Source: Hirudo medicinalis
Lineage: Eukaryota > Annelida > Clitellata > Hirudinida > Hirudinidae
NCBI GenBank assembly: GCA_011800805.1
Contig: MPNW01000093.1
Location: 89,024 to 153,023, forward strand
DNA length: 64,000 nt
Reading direction: 5' to 3'
The position numbers and the translations under genes are program-made. The notes under the pieces were generated by a model. It was not told where the DNA came from, did no database searches, and was given only the letters and a program-made list of their open reading frames with translations. Below, piece after piece: positions 37,513-48,795 of this stretch (its first letter is position 1; each line of letters opens with the position of its first letter).

Positions 37513-39450
37513 ATGTCTCTACTGCGCAATTGCATTTGGTTATCTAAACTCCATTGGAGGCATCAAATGTCCTCTAGGTTTGTGAATCAACAAAAACTTT
37601 CCTTCTCGTCACAAGGTTGGTTCCACAGAAGTAACGTCAACCTTTGTTTAAGTTGAAGACAAATCGTTAATTATTTATCTTAAAGAATTGAGCCCCACAT
37701 TTGGCCTTAGTGTTTTTATTTGGATCATGCGGAATTAAAGTTCTAAACCAGATTACTCTGAATTGTGATACTCCCCAGCATATTTTATAATTAAGTGATT
37801 CAAAGACCTTTCTTCTGCCTTAAGACCTTAAAGCGAATTGTGCATTTGTTTTTTTTTTCATCAAAGAAGTAATTGGGATATTACTTGAACAACTTTTACT
37901 ATCTTTTCTGTCTAAAGAATCAATAATTTTGTTGCTGCCCTATTAATAAACCTTATGTCTTATAATTTAGGATATCAAGAATATTGCACTATAAGTTTTG
38001 CTTATTGCTTGTTTAAATAAAAGTGATACTGTGATTAATATTGAAACTTTTAGAAAATTTTATTTATTGATGACTAATATTACTATTTAAAACATCCAGT
38101 GGACCCAGAAAGTTTATACATATCCCCAAAAGTCCAAGAATTACTTAAAAAGATCACTGGCTATGATTTGGATAAAATTCTCAAAGCCAAGCCTGTTGCA
38201 GAGCCAGAGCCCCCAACATATAAACTGCTCACAGATGAACAACTACAGAAGGTTTGAGATGATAAAAGTCTGCATGCACACATTAGCACCCCTGATGATG
38301 CTTGTGGCACTTCATAAATGAACATATTCTTACTAAAATTTCAAGCCTTTAATTCATTCATTTTCTTCCCAGGTACAAGAGGAGTCTAAAGTAAATGCTC
38401 AAAAATACATTCAAATGCCACCCTTCAAGAAGGCTGTGGATATTGAGGCCTCGAAGAATCAAATTCTATCAAACGATGAAGAAATTGCCATGTTCGAGAA
38501 GGAGCCATGTACTTATGTCTTTGCTGACATATCACCTATGTTGCATAGAAGGGTTACCTTTAACATTTACTACCTCGAAAGTCAAAATGTTTTAATCTAG
38601 CAACTTGATCGCAGGAACGAACAGTTGTCATCAGAGAATGCAATGGAATCCTGAGGTTGGCTGATGTGCAGGAGAAAGATCGTGTTCTTCAAGTTTTTTA
38701 TCCAGAACCAGAAAAGATGATCAAAATGCCTGAAATGTTCAAAGAAGAAAGGCTCGAGGTTTGATTGAAATGAAGAGGTGGATTAGAACCTGCTTTTCAG
38801 TTGTTAATTCTTTGTAGGAACTCCTCTGTCCTGAAAATTATGCATACATTTTGGATCGCAGCCTCTTGCAGTTTGAACCTGATGACCCCAACTACATTCG
38901 GGTAGGAAATCGCCTTAGGCCACCTATCATGTGCATCTTCCGTAACACAGTTTCTTCCCATAGGTCACACAAAGAACTTATGAGCACATCCTCAGCACGA
39001 AACAGTTTGATCTCTTTAGGTCGACACGTCACTTCGGTCCTATGTCTTTCTACTATCTCCTCTACAACAAGATCGACAGCTTGCTGTGCGACATGCTGAG
39101 CAGGGATCTGTGCGTAAAACAATGCTAGGTGAATCAATTAGACTAAAAGTTAATTTTTAAATTCAGGGTTGATGATGCCTTCCACCTCATCCAACTCTAC
39201 TGCATGGTACATCCAGAAAGTGGCACAAGCAAACAATTGCAAGCATCAGAGGGTAGTGATCAATTCAAAGCCATCCAGGTAGGGTAACAATTTGTGCTGG
39301 CAACCAAATGTGATTTCAATGAGTATTGAATGCAATGCTTGGTTTCAGACGTATTTGGAAAATAATAGTAAAGACAAAGTAGTCTTGGAGCTGGCCCTAA
39401 ACTCATGCTTGACCAGGATTGAGTCCGATCAGAAATCTTCATCCAACTGA
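37513..39450 (+). CDS. MRPS22: Mitochondrial small ribosomal subunit protein mS22
   Basis: Eight exons, 340 residues (human 360). Exons: 37513-37615, 38100-38251, 38373-38552, 38615-38758, 38818-38901, 38964-39109, 39167-39278, 39349-39450; phases chain exactly. The protein is a metazoan-specific component of the mitochondrial 28S ribosomal subunit. The first exon encodes a positively charged, Ser-rich presequence (MSLLRNCIWLSKLHWRHQ) expected for matrix import. Conserved blocks are LLKKITGYDLDKI, PPTYKLLTDEQL, MPP near the middle, TYVFADIS, RTVVIRECNGILR, DRVLQVFYPE, LQFEPDDPNYI, DLFRSTRHFGPMSFYY and SRDLVDDAFHLIQLY. Exon 6 uses the donor GTGCGT, since only that choice preserves DLVDDA. Its stop lies 103 bp from the stop of the convergent CARD gene. 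Confidence 0.95.
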
Positions 39451-39553
39451 TGAATTTAAAAATACAATTTTGGCATGAGATTGTCAATAGCTATTAAAAA
39501 TATTTTAGAGAATTTTTTGAGTGTCATACCAGTAGGTCATAATGTGATGTGAG

Positions 39554-41207
39554 TCAATAAGGGTTCTCCATGAAGCGAAATCTTGAGATTAGGGTATTTT
39601 CTGATTTCTTTCCAATTTCACATACATCTCTTATGATATCATCTATGCTGCATTTTTCCAAGATTGACAGCTTGCCGAAACATTTGGCCATGACGCATAA
39701 CATCCAGTGATTGGAATGTCCATGTTCATTCAGTTGGCTGATCAATATTTTTACCTTTTTTGGTTTGTTGGCTGCAGAGGCTGGGTGATCGATCAGCTTG
39801 TCGAGGTTAAAGTGGCCATAAAGGGATAACATGATGATCAGTGTTTCACATTCAATGGAGTTTATTATCTTCGTCAAAACGTCAGAGCACAGTAGTTGAT
39901 GAGGTCCAAACGTCAAGAAATCTCCCTTACAAGTAGCATCCATTAATATCATGATGCATGATAATGATTCTCCTTTGACAATCTTTGAAATTTCTGACAA
40001 ATTTGAATCAAACTTTTCCTTTCTTTTGACAACGTTTGATGACGTCCTGCCATGGTTGCCCATTATTTTGTTCAAGTATTCCAAGTGGGTGAAATCAGGT
40101 CCATTGATGAAATCAGACTCAGTCTTCAATGAAAAAATTTTTCCTGAAATATTTGAGGCAGATTGCACTTCATCGAGTTGTATTTCGTCATCATGAATGA
40201 TTTTTTTTTATTTCTTCGAATATTGCATCTGTGCTCAGTGAATCATTGGTATTTTCTTCATTATTCAGACTTCCCTGGCTTCCATAGATATCTGAATTTA
40301 GTGAAATAATAATAATAGTAAATGATTTGTATGGCACCAAGAATGCAATATCAGGGGCATGAGCATTAAAAATATATCAAACGTAAGTATGTGATGCAAC
40401 AAAGCTAAACTTACCTGTGTCACTACCAAGTGCAGATGGTTCACTGTTACTTTTGATCAGGATAGCTTCTTTCTCAATTTCCTCTAATTCTGCATCATCT
40501 GATCGTACTGAAAATGATCAAACAAGCATATTTGGTTACCATTTGACTGGTGCTCCAAATATTTTGGCAGCTGAACTTAGCAATGCCTGTTGGAAAAATA
40601 ATGTTTTGGGAGTGTGTAAAATCTGGATCTCCCATACTTTTGGTTACTCTTATCCCTAATTGTGTTGTAAATGAATAATTAATACTTAAGCATCTGCACT
40701 CACTCATTCTACTGTACTGCAATGTAATGCTTACCAGGACTTGTTCCTGACTGAGGCTCAAAGCTGCTATTGTGGATTGATGGCAATTTAATTTCCTCCA
40801 TCATTTTGTCCACTTTTAAATCGTCTGATGGATTATTTGATATCGTTAATTCAAGTAAAGCTACTTTGAATTTGACACTAACCTGACTTAAGTTTCACGC
40901 TGAGAGATTTTAAGGCATTTCTCTTGGCAGTGAATCTTGGCTCTAGTTGTACCAGAATACGTGTTTGATCAGTTTTGTATAATGCATTTAACAAAGCATT
41001 GTAGGATCTCTCAGATCTTTTGCTAATGATATCTAAAAAGAATCCGGCGCGGGATCTCTCTGGTTCCGCTTTAATTTCTTTTTCCAAGTCATCGTTAAGA
41101 ACTCCAGCCTCTTCCCGGAAATATTTAAAAAATTCGTTCGAAAGATTGAGATTTTTTATTAAAAATAATCTCTTGTTGTTAAGTTTATCGATGTCCCTTT
41201 TCTGCAT
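39554..41207 (-). CDS. CARD protein with degenerate caspase-like C-terminal half; frame broken by A9 run
   Basis: Four exons: 40883-41207, 40735-40824, 40415-40507, 39554-40291. They would give 414 residues if one A is removed from the A9 run at 40209-40201; as sequenced, the frame stops a few codons later. Residues 1 to about 92 look like a CARD: RDIDKLNNKRLFLIKNLNLS, VLNDDLEKEIKAEPERSRAG, then FLDIISKRSERSYNALLNAL and TRILVQLEP, following the six-helix pattern of initiator-caspase CARDs. An acidic linker follows. The C-terminal half has a caspase-like order: ESLSCIMILMDAT where caspases have the ILSHG strand, ETLIIMLSLYG where they have KLFFIQACRG, and HSNHWMLCVMAKCFG where they have GSWFIQSLCEVL. 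The catalytic His and Cys are both absent, so if this is a caspase fold it is a pseudoenzyme. CARD call fairly firm; caspase homology is inference. Confidence 0.6.
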
Positions 41208-42606
41208 TTTCTAAGTCTAGGGTTTTCCAAAAATTCAAGTCATCGGGGCTATTTATCGGCTGCGACTCTTTGCCCCTGACAATTTCCATACTTAATATTC
41301 ATAAGCGCAGACTGACAAGCGAGCATCCATGTTGTTGCTATATGGAAGGTAGTCCCTGGGTTTTCGGCTAGTTTGGAATAATATTTTCAATTAAACTTGC
41401 TCGATTAAATTTAATAGACCATTTTCTATTAACAATTTTTACTACTAACTTTTCAAACATACGAAAGGAGGCTGACTGCTCAGTTTCGGCAATTTCAGCT
41501 GGCTGACCTCTTCAGAGCTTCATTTCCTAACAAATAACTTATCAAATTTAAATGGAGTAGCAACAAGTGAAACGAAAAGTTAATGCAATACGCAAGAAAG
41601 TACAATGTTAAACGGCTAAAATTTGAGAGTAAATAAACCATTGTTTATAACTTTAATTCATTTTCTGTGAGTATGTGCTTGGAGTTGGTTGCATGTTTTT
41701 TTTGAGTGAGTCCACAAACGAACGCAATTAATTTTTACTTTTGAGCTACGGAGGCTTAAGTTTAGTTTATTGCTGTCATTATTTGTTGCTTTTGCTCAAA
41801 TTTGTGCATTAATGTTTTCTTGAGTACACTTGGTCACGTAAGAGGTCGAGGCCACAATTTCTTGCCGGTTGGTCCCTAGTGCCATACAGACTGGCTGTCG
41901 GATGGAAACTCGACAAACGAAAACTCCGCAGCCTGCCATAATTAGATTGACAACTAGTTCGCCGGACTGCTGAGGGGGTTCCCCAATAAGATCATAAACC
42001 TAATAATTAATAAATCTGCCAAATGAAGTCGTGAACTCAAATACAATTTTTCGTTTTAATGCGCTAATACGCGACTTCGACTTTAATAGTCTCTTGACAT
42101 ATACTTGATTATCCTGCCATTCGGACCTTGTGTTGTTCTTTTTGTATGTAAATTGTACAGACTTGTGTTAGTGGTCTCAAGGACCCTTCAGTTTGAAGTT
42201 TAATAAAAAAAAATTAATTAATTGTTTTCCCTTTGAATGAGGCGAATCTGCTTAAAAACGCATCCAAATCAGTTTGTACTTAGGTTGAACGAGCAAAAGA
42301 AGAACATCGAGCACTTAAAAATGGCATACCATTGCCTTTAAAACAGTAACAATAAAAACTTCATAAGAAACAGGAGCCAAAATATTTTTCCCTTTTTGTT
42401 TAAGAAGTGGTTGCAGCTTTAAGTGTGAACACATTTCAAATGTTTCCTTGTTGGCATAACATCCAGGAGAAGTCAAAGGTTGGTTTCATGCTTTGACTGC
42501 AAACAATATTTAAAAAAAAATCATACACAATTAAGTGATTAAATTAAAAAATTTAATGAGTGGATACTATTAATTGTTATCAATAACATTACATAAAAGT
42601 GGCCAT
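41208..42606. other. Spacer between the CARD gene and the ankyrin/death gene
   Basis: No exon recognised. 41840-42210 is less AT-rich than the flanks and may be an old mobile-element tail, but I found no coding or terminal signature. Confidence 0.4.
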
Positions 42607-45600
42607 TTAAAAATTGTGCATTGAAAAATTAACTACCACCTGCTTCTTTTTCCGATGTGACACCAAATGATAAAGATCAGAAACTTGTTTGTTTTTTGTG
42701 AATGAACCTGGAGACAGAATGTCAGTATCCTCTCTGAAAGTTGTTGATGTAGACCTGTCAAGGTCTTGAGTTCTTGAAGGTGGCCTGCTGACCCTTGCCA
42801 GTATTTCATTCGTCCCGGTCTGAATGGTTTTGGCAGTCTGCATCTTTCTCATTACTTTCTCAGATGTGAATTCCTCTGAATGTTTTGTGCTCCTCACTGA
42901 GTTACTGATGAAACTGTTGTTCAATGACCTAGAATTGTATTCTTGATCCAAATGGCTCACATTGGGGTCATCACCTGCAACATCTCCAGTGTCAAGCTCA
43001 TCTTCATTTTCCAGGTACTTCATAAAAGTAGAGGTTTCATCTCCTCTGTTGACAATTTCTTCCTGGATGTAGAACATTTGGATCAAATCCAGGGCTCTTT
43101 GGAGCTCCTGGATTGTTGCTTGATCTCCTTTCTTGTGCCACCACCTCCGCATCAAATCTTCCACCTGTAATTTGTACATTTACCACATTAGCTTAACAAT
43201 GCATTCATGAATCAATGGATCCAACAAATGAAGTTAGACCTGGTCACTGAGTGTTAAGGGATGCTTGATCTGAATATCTTTGATCATTCTTACAACTTCT
43301 GATTCTGTTGACAGTCCATCAAAGAGCACCCATGCCAATTCCATCCAGTCAATTCCAATTTTAAAAAACAGAATCAAATGCCTCCTAATGCAAGATCCTT
43401 CAATGAATGATGTGTCATTTGCAAAAGGGTCTTTTGCTGATTTAGTTTGAATGAATCGAGTCCTGGCCATAACCCACTGTGGCAGAACTCCACCCTTCAC
43501 ATGTGAAGGTCGGAAGTCATCTTTCATGGCCAAAAAATTTGGAAGGTCTCGATCATGGGGAAGAACTTTGAAGTACATTGTATTGGATTTTAACACTGTC
43601 TTCCTATCAACCTGCTCCATCCACATTCTTGCAACATCATCATACTTTTCAAATCTCACTCCTTCAGGTTCCAAAGGACCTATAGGCTCACTTTCCTTCT
43701 GCTTGAATTCTAGCCTCATCTGTTTCAATCTTTTGTATCTCATGAGGCTTTCATAGATGGGGGAGATTTTTTTGTCTTGTCTGCTTGTAAGGGACTGTGT
43801 GGAGCCATATCTATCATCGAATTCATCATCAGATATAAAGGACCGGTTCTGATCCACTTCATTTTCTGATTCTGTAAAACTCTGATTACTAAGCACCCGT
43901 CTGAATTCCTTATCCCCATATTTTCCAGCAGTTGGTAGGAGATGGGCAGATCTCACCCTGGGCCTTCTCCTTCGGGGACGATACAATTTTCTCAAATAAT
44001 CAAAATTCTTGTCATGGTGACCTGGTTGCTGCAGAAGCAAACTTTTGTGTCTATACTCAAGAATTTTATAATTCAAAGAATGTAGAGCAGCTTGTTTGTA
44101 TGAAGCTCCTGGCCTTGGATCATTTGGTAACTCAAAGTCTGAGGCTTCAGCTTCACTGTGGATGTAGTTGAAGTTTTGCCTCATTGATTTATCTGCATTC
44201 ATCTCTGTATCAGAATAGGCTGCAATCCTGTAAACTGATGTTCACAAATATGGGTTTTAATATTTAATTCAATCTTATTTATAAATTTTTTTTTAAATTG
44301 CCAAAATTAAAAATATATAAATTAAAACCAAATTATTTACTGTCATAGGGCCTGTTTGGATATTTTGGAATAAATTTTCCCCTTTTCTTCAAAAGAGGGA
44401 GCTCATTCAAGTCTTCAACACTTTGCTCGCTTATTCTTTTTGGTTCATCAACTTTGAGGGGTCGTAAGTGGAGAGAAGTTGATGGTTTTGGAGGTCTTTT
44501 CATCCTTCCAGATTGAATTTGCTTGAAACTTTTTCCAGCAGATGAATCTTTTACCTCCAACAACTGGTTTTTCAACCGAAATTCCTTCTCTGCCACCTTC
44601 TCTTTGGAAATGCTTGTATTTTCCTGAATTTCAAAAACTGTAATTTTGCTTTGTTTGTTTTTAAATGGCTTTTTCAATTTTTTCTCGTCTTCCATCTCAT
44701 TTGAAGCTGGAATATTAACACTTAATGAACTGTCAGTAAAAATCTGTGATTGGTCATTGACATCGGACAGCAAAGGCACACAAACATCTAGGTTGGGCTG
44801 TGTTTGTGAGAGATCTTGCTCTAGTGAACCTTTTTTACTTGCCTTTGTGCTTCGCACTTTCACGGGCTTCTTAACAGAAGCGTAAGTGTCCGAGGAAGCC
44901 AATGGGAAAGTGTTGCTAGCCTCCTCCCAAACTTCAGGAGAGAGACCCTCGGGGAGACGCATTTTCGACTTGATTTTTTTCTTTTTCAATGGTCTGCCTT
45001 TGGATTCATTGTTTATGGGCTGTACAGCTTTTGGCAGATCAAAGTTTTTTGGCTTTCTGCCATTTGGTTCATCTGCATAACTCTCCAAGAGATCTTCAAA
45101 TGATCCTGAACCTTTTATGATAAGTTTTAGGTTTTTTGATGGCCGTTTCAACCTTTCAGTTTCTAATTGAAGAGACTTATTTTGAAGTTCCTCTCCTTGA
45201 AAAGTTTCATCAAAATTGTCATCAAGGTTTGTCTCTTTAGAAGGCTTCTTAATCTGGTATTTTTCTGGAATTATCTTTGATAAAATAGCTGAGAGAATAA
45301 AAAAATACAGTTACTTAAATAAGTATATATATATAAAACTTATAAATGTAACATTAAAATAACTAATACAAATAAATAAATAAATAAATAAATAAGATCA
45401 GACAATCAAACAAAGGTCACCATTTAATATGTAAAATTTACATCAATTTCAAAATGTACTGATAAATGAAACAAGGAAATAAGGAAACTAACGACTTAAA
45501 TCTGATGAAGCTTCGGTGTTGAAACTCGTCTCCAAAGTCTTGCTTTCATCGTCGTCATCGTCGTCGTAATCACCTTCCAAAGCATCCGTTCTCACTTCAA

Positions 45601-48600
45601 TTTTTCCAAAGGATTTGTAAGGTTTAATGTGAGATGCATTTGCTACCTGCTCCAGACACTTGTTATTGATTGAACCATTCATTTCAGTTTTTTTCACAGG
45701 CATTTGGATCGGGGTCAAAGGTCGTCCCCATTCGGTTCTCCTCTTCAGCGATGCGCTCGAAAAACTCTGCTCACTGTCCGATGCCTCGCTGCTGCTTTCA
45801 ATCTTCACTGGCGAAGCAAAATGAACTTTGCTCGAGCTGAATTTTTACCTTTTCTGGTGTAGGCTTTCGGTGTTTCGCCACTGACCCTCATGTTCAAACC
45901 TCTCTTGGGACTTCCGCTCTCAGTATCACTTGGTCTATTGGAACTTTCTTTGTTATCTTCTTTGTCTTCTCTATGTTTTTGTTTTGCTGCATTTACTGCA
46001 ATAGTTTCTAATTTAATAACTTCATTCCTAAGGGTTTCAATCAAATTACTTTGACGGCTGATGTTAAGCTCACTTTCAAATGATTTATTCTTGTCTTTTT
46101 CATTTAAAGATGGTTGGAGTGTCTTCTGATCAAAAATTGTTCTTCCTTGTCTTTTTGAATTAATTGGTTCTTCATTGTCACTTTCATCTTGTGACCATTT
46201 TGATTGAACCCTTTGCATGACTTCAAAAATGTTTTTTGATGCAGAATCATTCAAAATTCTTTGGGTATCATTTAGCTTTTCTTTAAAACTATCACTGTCA
46301 AAAGATGAATCATCAGAAAAACTATCATCATCAACCACCCCAAGTTTCTCTGTAGGAGGTTCTGGGTCCACAATTGGAAGCTTTTCCATTTCCTGCTGTT
46401 CTTCATACTGCTTCTGTTTCATGTGCTTAAATTTTTCTTTCATCAATTGTCCTCTGGATGGTCTTTGGAAACCAGGTGTTTTGGATGTCACAGGACTGGA
46501 AATCTCTTCATCAGTTTGATCTTCCTCAAATTCATCTTCATCCATCTGATTGGACTTCTTCTTTTGGTTCTTGTTGTACTTGGTCATTTCGCTGAACCAA
46601 TCATTAACAATTTCTTTGCTACTGCTGTCTGTATCTCTTCTCTTAACTCGATCTGGATTCTTTTTATGCTTTTTGTCTTTTTGTTTAATTTTGTGATCAA
46701 ATTGCTGCAGAAGTGGTTGGTCTTGATTTTCAAATTCAATGGTGATCGGTCCGCTCGTATATTCCACCTCTATGGTCTTCGGCTTCCCCGGAAACTTGTG
46801 AACTTTGACACCATCTTCGTCCGAGTAAATGCTCTCGGAAACATCTGCTCGATTCACGTGCCTCCGATCAGATTCTCTCCTTTTCCTCCCACTTCTATCG
46901 AGGCTTCTATCGGCAACGTGAGTTCGACCACTTCTTGCAATGGCATAACTTCTGTCCGTTCTATGGATCTTATCAACATCTCTGTAATTCTTCTCCAAAC
47001 TTCTGCTATCTCCACTATATTTCCTTCGTCTGCTGCGTGATTCGTCCTTCCTTCTGTCATGCCTTCTTCTGCTGCTAGGTCTCCTGCCACTCAAGGTATC
47101 ATCATCATCACCATCACTTGATGCTTCACTATAATACCTATGATCTCGCCAATACAAATCCTGAGAGCTGCCAGAAAAGACAGATGGCAAGTGGCTATCA
47201 CTGCTTAGACTTCTTCTTCGCCGATGATGATGATGATGTCTTCTGATGTGGTGCTGAGGAAGATCAGGCATTTTGTTGTTCGTCTGATATTTCGACGGGC
47301 CGTGCGACTTGTGGATGCTTCTTGGAGACTGACTCGTCTGTTTGACATTGTTTGCAAAAACGGACATCGAGCTCGAATCCAGCGAGAAATTCTTTGCTTT
47401 CATCAGAGTAGTGCTACCACTGCTTTCCAACATTGATTTGGTGATGAAGCTATTTTTAGCTCCGTTGAAGTCGCCCAACGTGCCGACGTGGAAAGAAGAA
47501 TTCTGTGCGAGACTCAGAGAGGAGGCATTTATCGGAGGTTTTGGATTCAACATGGCAGTTTTGAGGAGCTGCTTAGAAACGGTGTCAGCATCCGGAACGA
47601 TGTCGATCGGCTTCATCCTGCCGTCGTCCTCCGCAAAGGCATTTGCTCCGACACTGAGAAGCAGTTCGACGATTCTCGGATGGTTGTTCATGGCCGCCAA
47701 GTGCAAAGCTGTCCGACCGTCGTGATTTTTTTCATTTATTGAAGTTTTGTATTTGACCAATATTTTGGCGGTGCCATAAAAATAATCTTTGTCTCTCATT
47801 TTGTTGGGCCGATAATAATGGAGGACGACGCAATGAAGCGGAGTGTTGCCACGTGAATCTTTTAGATTTACGTCGGCATTGAACTGATCGATGAGAGCAA
47901 TCACTGTTTCTGCATGTCCTCTCTCTGCTGATAAATGCATCAAAGCCTTCTCTCGTTGGTCTGTGAAACATGGAATTTTTGTGTTGATGAGAGCTGGATC
48001 GGCCGAACAAAAAACCTGAAGAAGTAAAAAAAATGCATAAATTTAATATGAAGCAAGTAAAGTATTGTGACAAATTCCATGGTGAGATGAGTAATCGACC
48101 TGAACGAGGTGTATGTGACCCTCCCTGGCTGCAATGTGGGAGGGAATGGCTCCCTGGAATCCTTTCTGATGCAAGTCTGCATTGTTTTTGAGGAGAGTTT
48201 TAACCATTTGAAGATGACCATGAATTGTGGCCATGTGGAGGGGGGCATTACCCTTTCTGTCAGTGATGGAGGGACTACCTCCTTTTGTGAGCATCATCTT
48301 CATGAGCATCCAGTTTGACTTCTTAACAGCAATGATGAAAGGAGTGTCATCATTGTGGTCAGGAATGTTTGGATCTGCACTGAAACTGAGTAAAATGTCG
48401 ACTGTTTGGATGAGATTCAGATCAACTGCAACATGAAGAGGAGTGACAACATCCTTCTTTCCTGTTGTGTACACAGATTGGTGAATAAAGTTTGGACTTG
48501 TTCCTACCTCCATCATGTACCTTCAACAACGAGTACAAGTGACGATTTTGGCACTAAATGAAATATTCAACTCCTACCTTATAATTGAGGCATCCTCTAA

Positions 48601-48795
48601 TCTGGCAGCAAGTATGAGGGGACATGCATACTTTCTCGATGGTCTGTGTTTGATATCCATCGTGCAAAGCTGGGCAATCTGTTTGTCATGTTTAAGGTGT
48701 TTCTCGCAAATGCTCTTAAATGTTTTGAGATCGTTATCTCTGACAGCATTAAGCAACTCTGTTCCACAATCTTTTATAATCGTCAACACTCCCAT
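42607..48795 (-). CDS. Ankyrin-repeat and C-terminal death-domain protein
   Basis: Seven exons, about 1868 residues: 48578-48795, 48100-48520, 45849-48015, 45493-45807, 44341-45288, 43240-44219, 42607-43164; phases chain exactly. The N-terminal ~310 residues hold about seven ankyrin repeats (e.g. VVTPLHVAVDLNLIQTVDIL, GNAPLHMATIHGHLQMVKTL, GRTALHLAAMNNHPRIVELL). The next ~1300 residues are low-complexity, with Ser/Arg/Asp/Lys-rich stretches, a His/Arg run, and acidic blocks. Near residues 1636-1715 is a death-domain-like module: IGIDWMELAWVL, then MIKDIQIKHPLTLSDQVEDL and MRRWWHKKGDQATIQELQRA, with the W-x-x-L-A and R-W-x-x-K-G-x-x-A-T signatures. A ~160-residue tail follows. Ankyrin/death combinations are known (ankyrins, ANKDD1, DAPK), but no kinase, ZU5 or UPA is present. 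Function is unassigned; a scaffold or adaptor is likely. Confidence 0.85.
45361..45396. repeat. (AAAT)n microsatellite
   Basis: Short tetranucleotide array in the intron between exons 4 and 5 of the ankyrin/death gene. Confidence 0.85.

Noticed and set aside
46423..47742. Plus-strand ORFs up to 205 codons
   Set aside because: Antisense to exon 3 of the ankyrin/death gene, which has the conserved ankyrin content.
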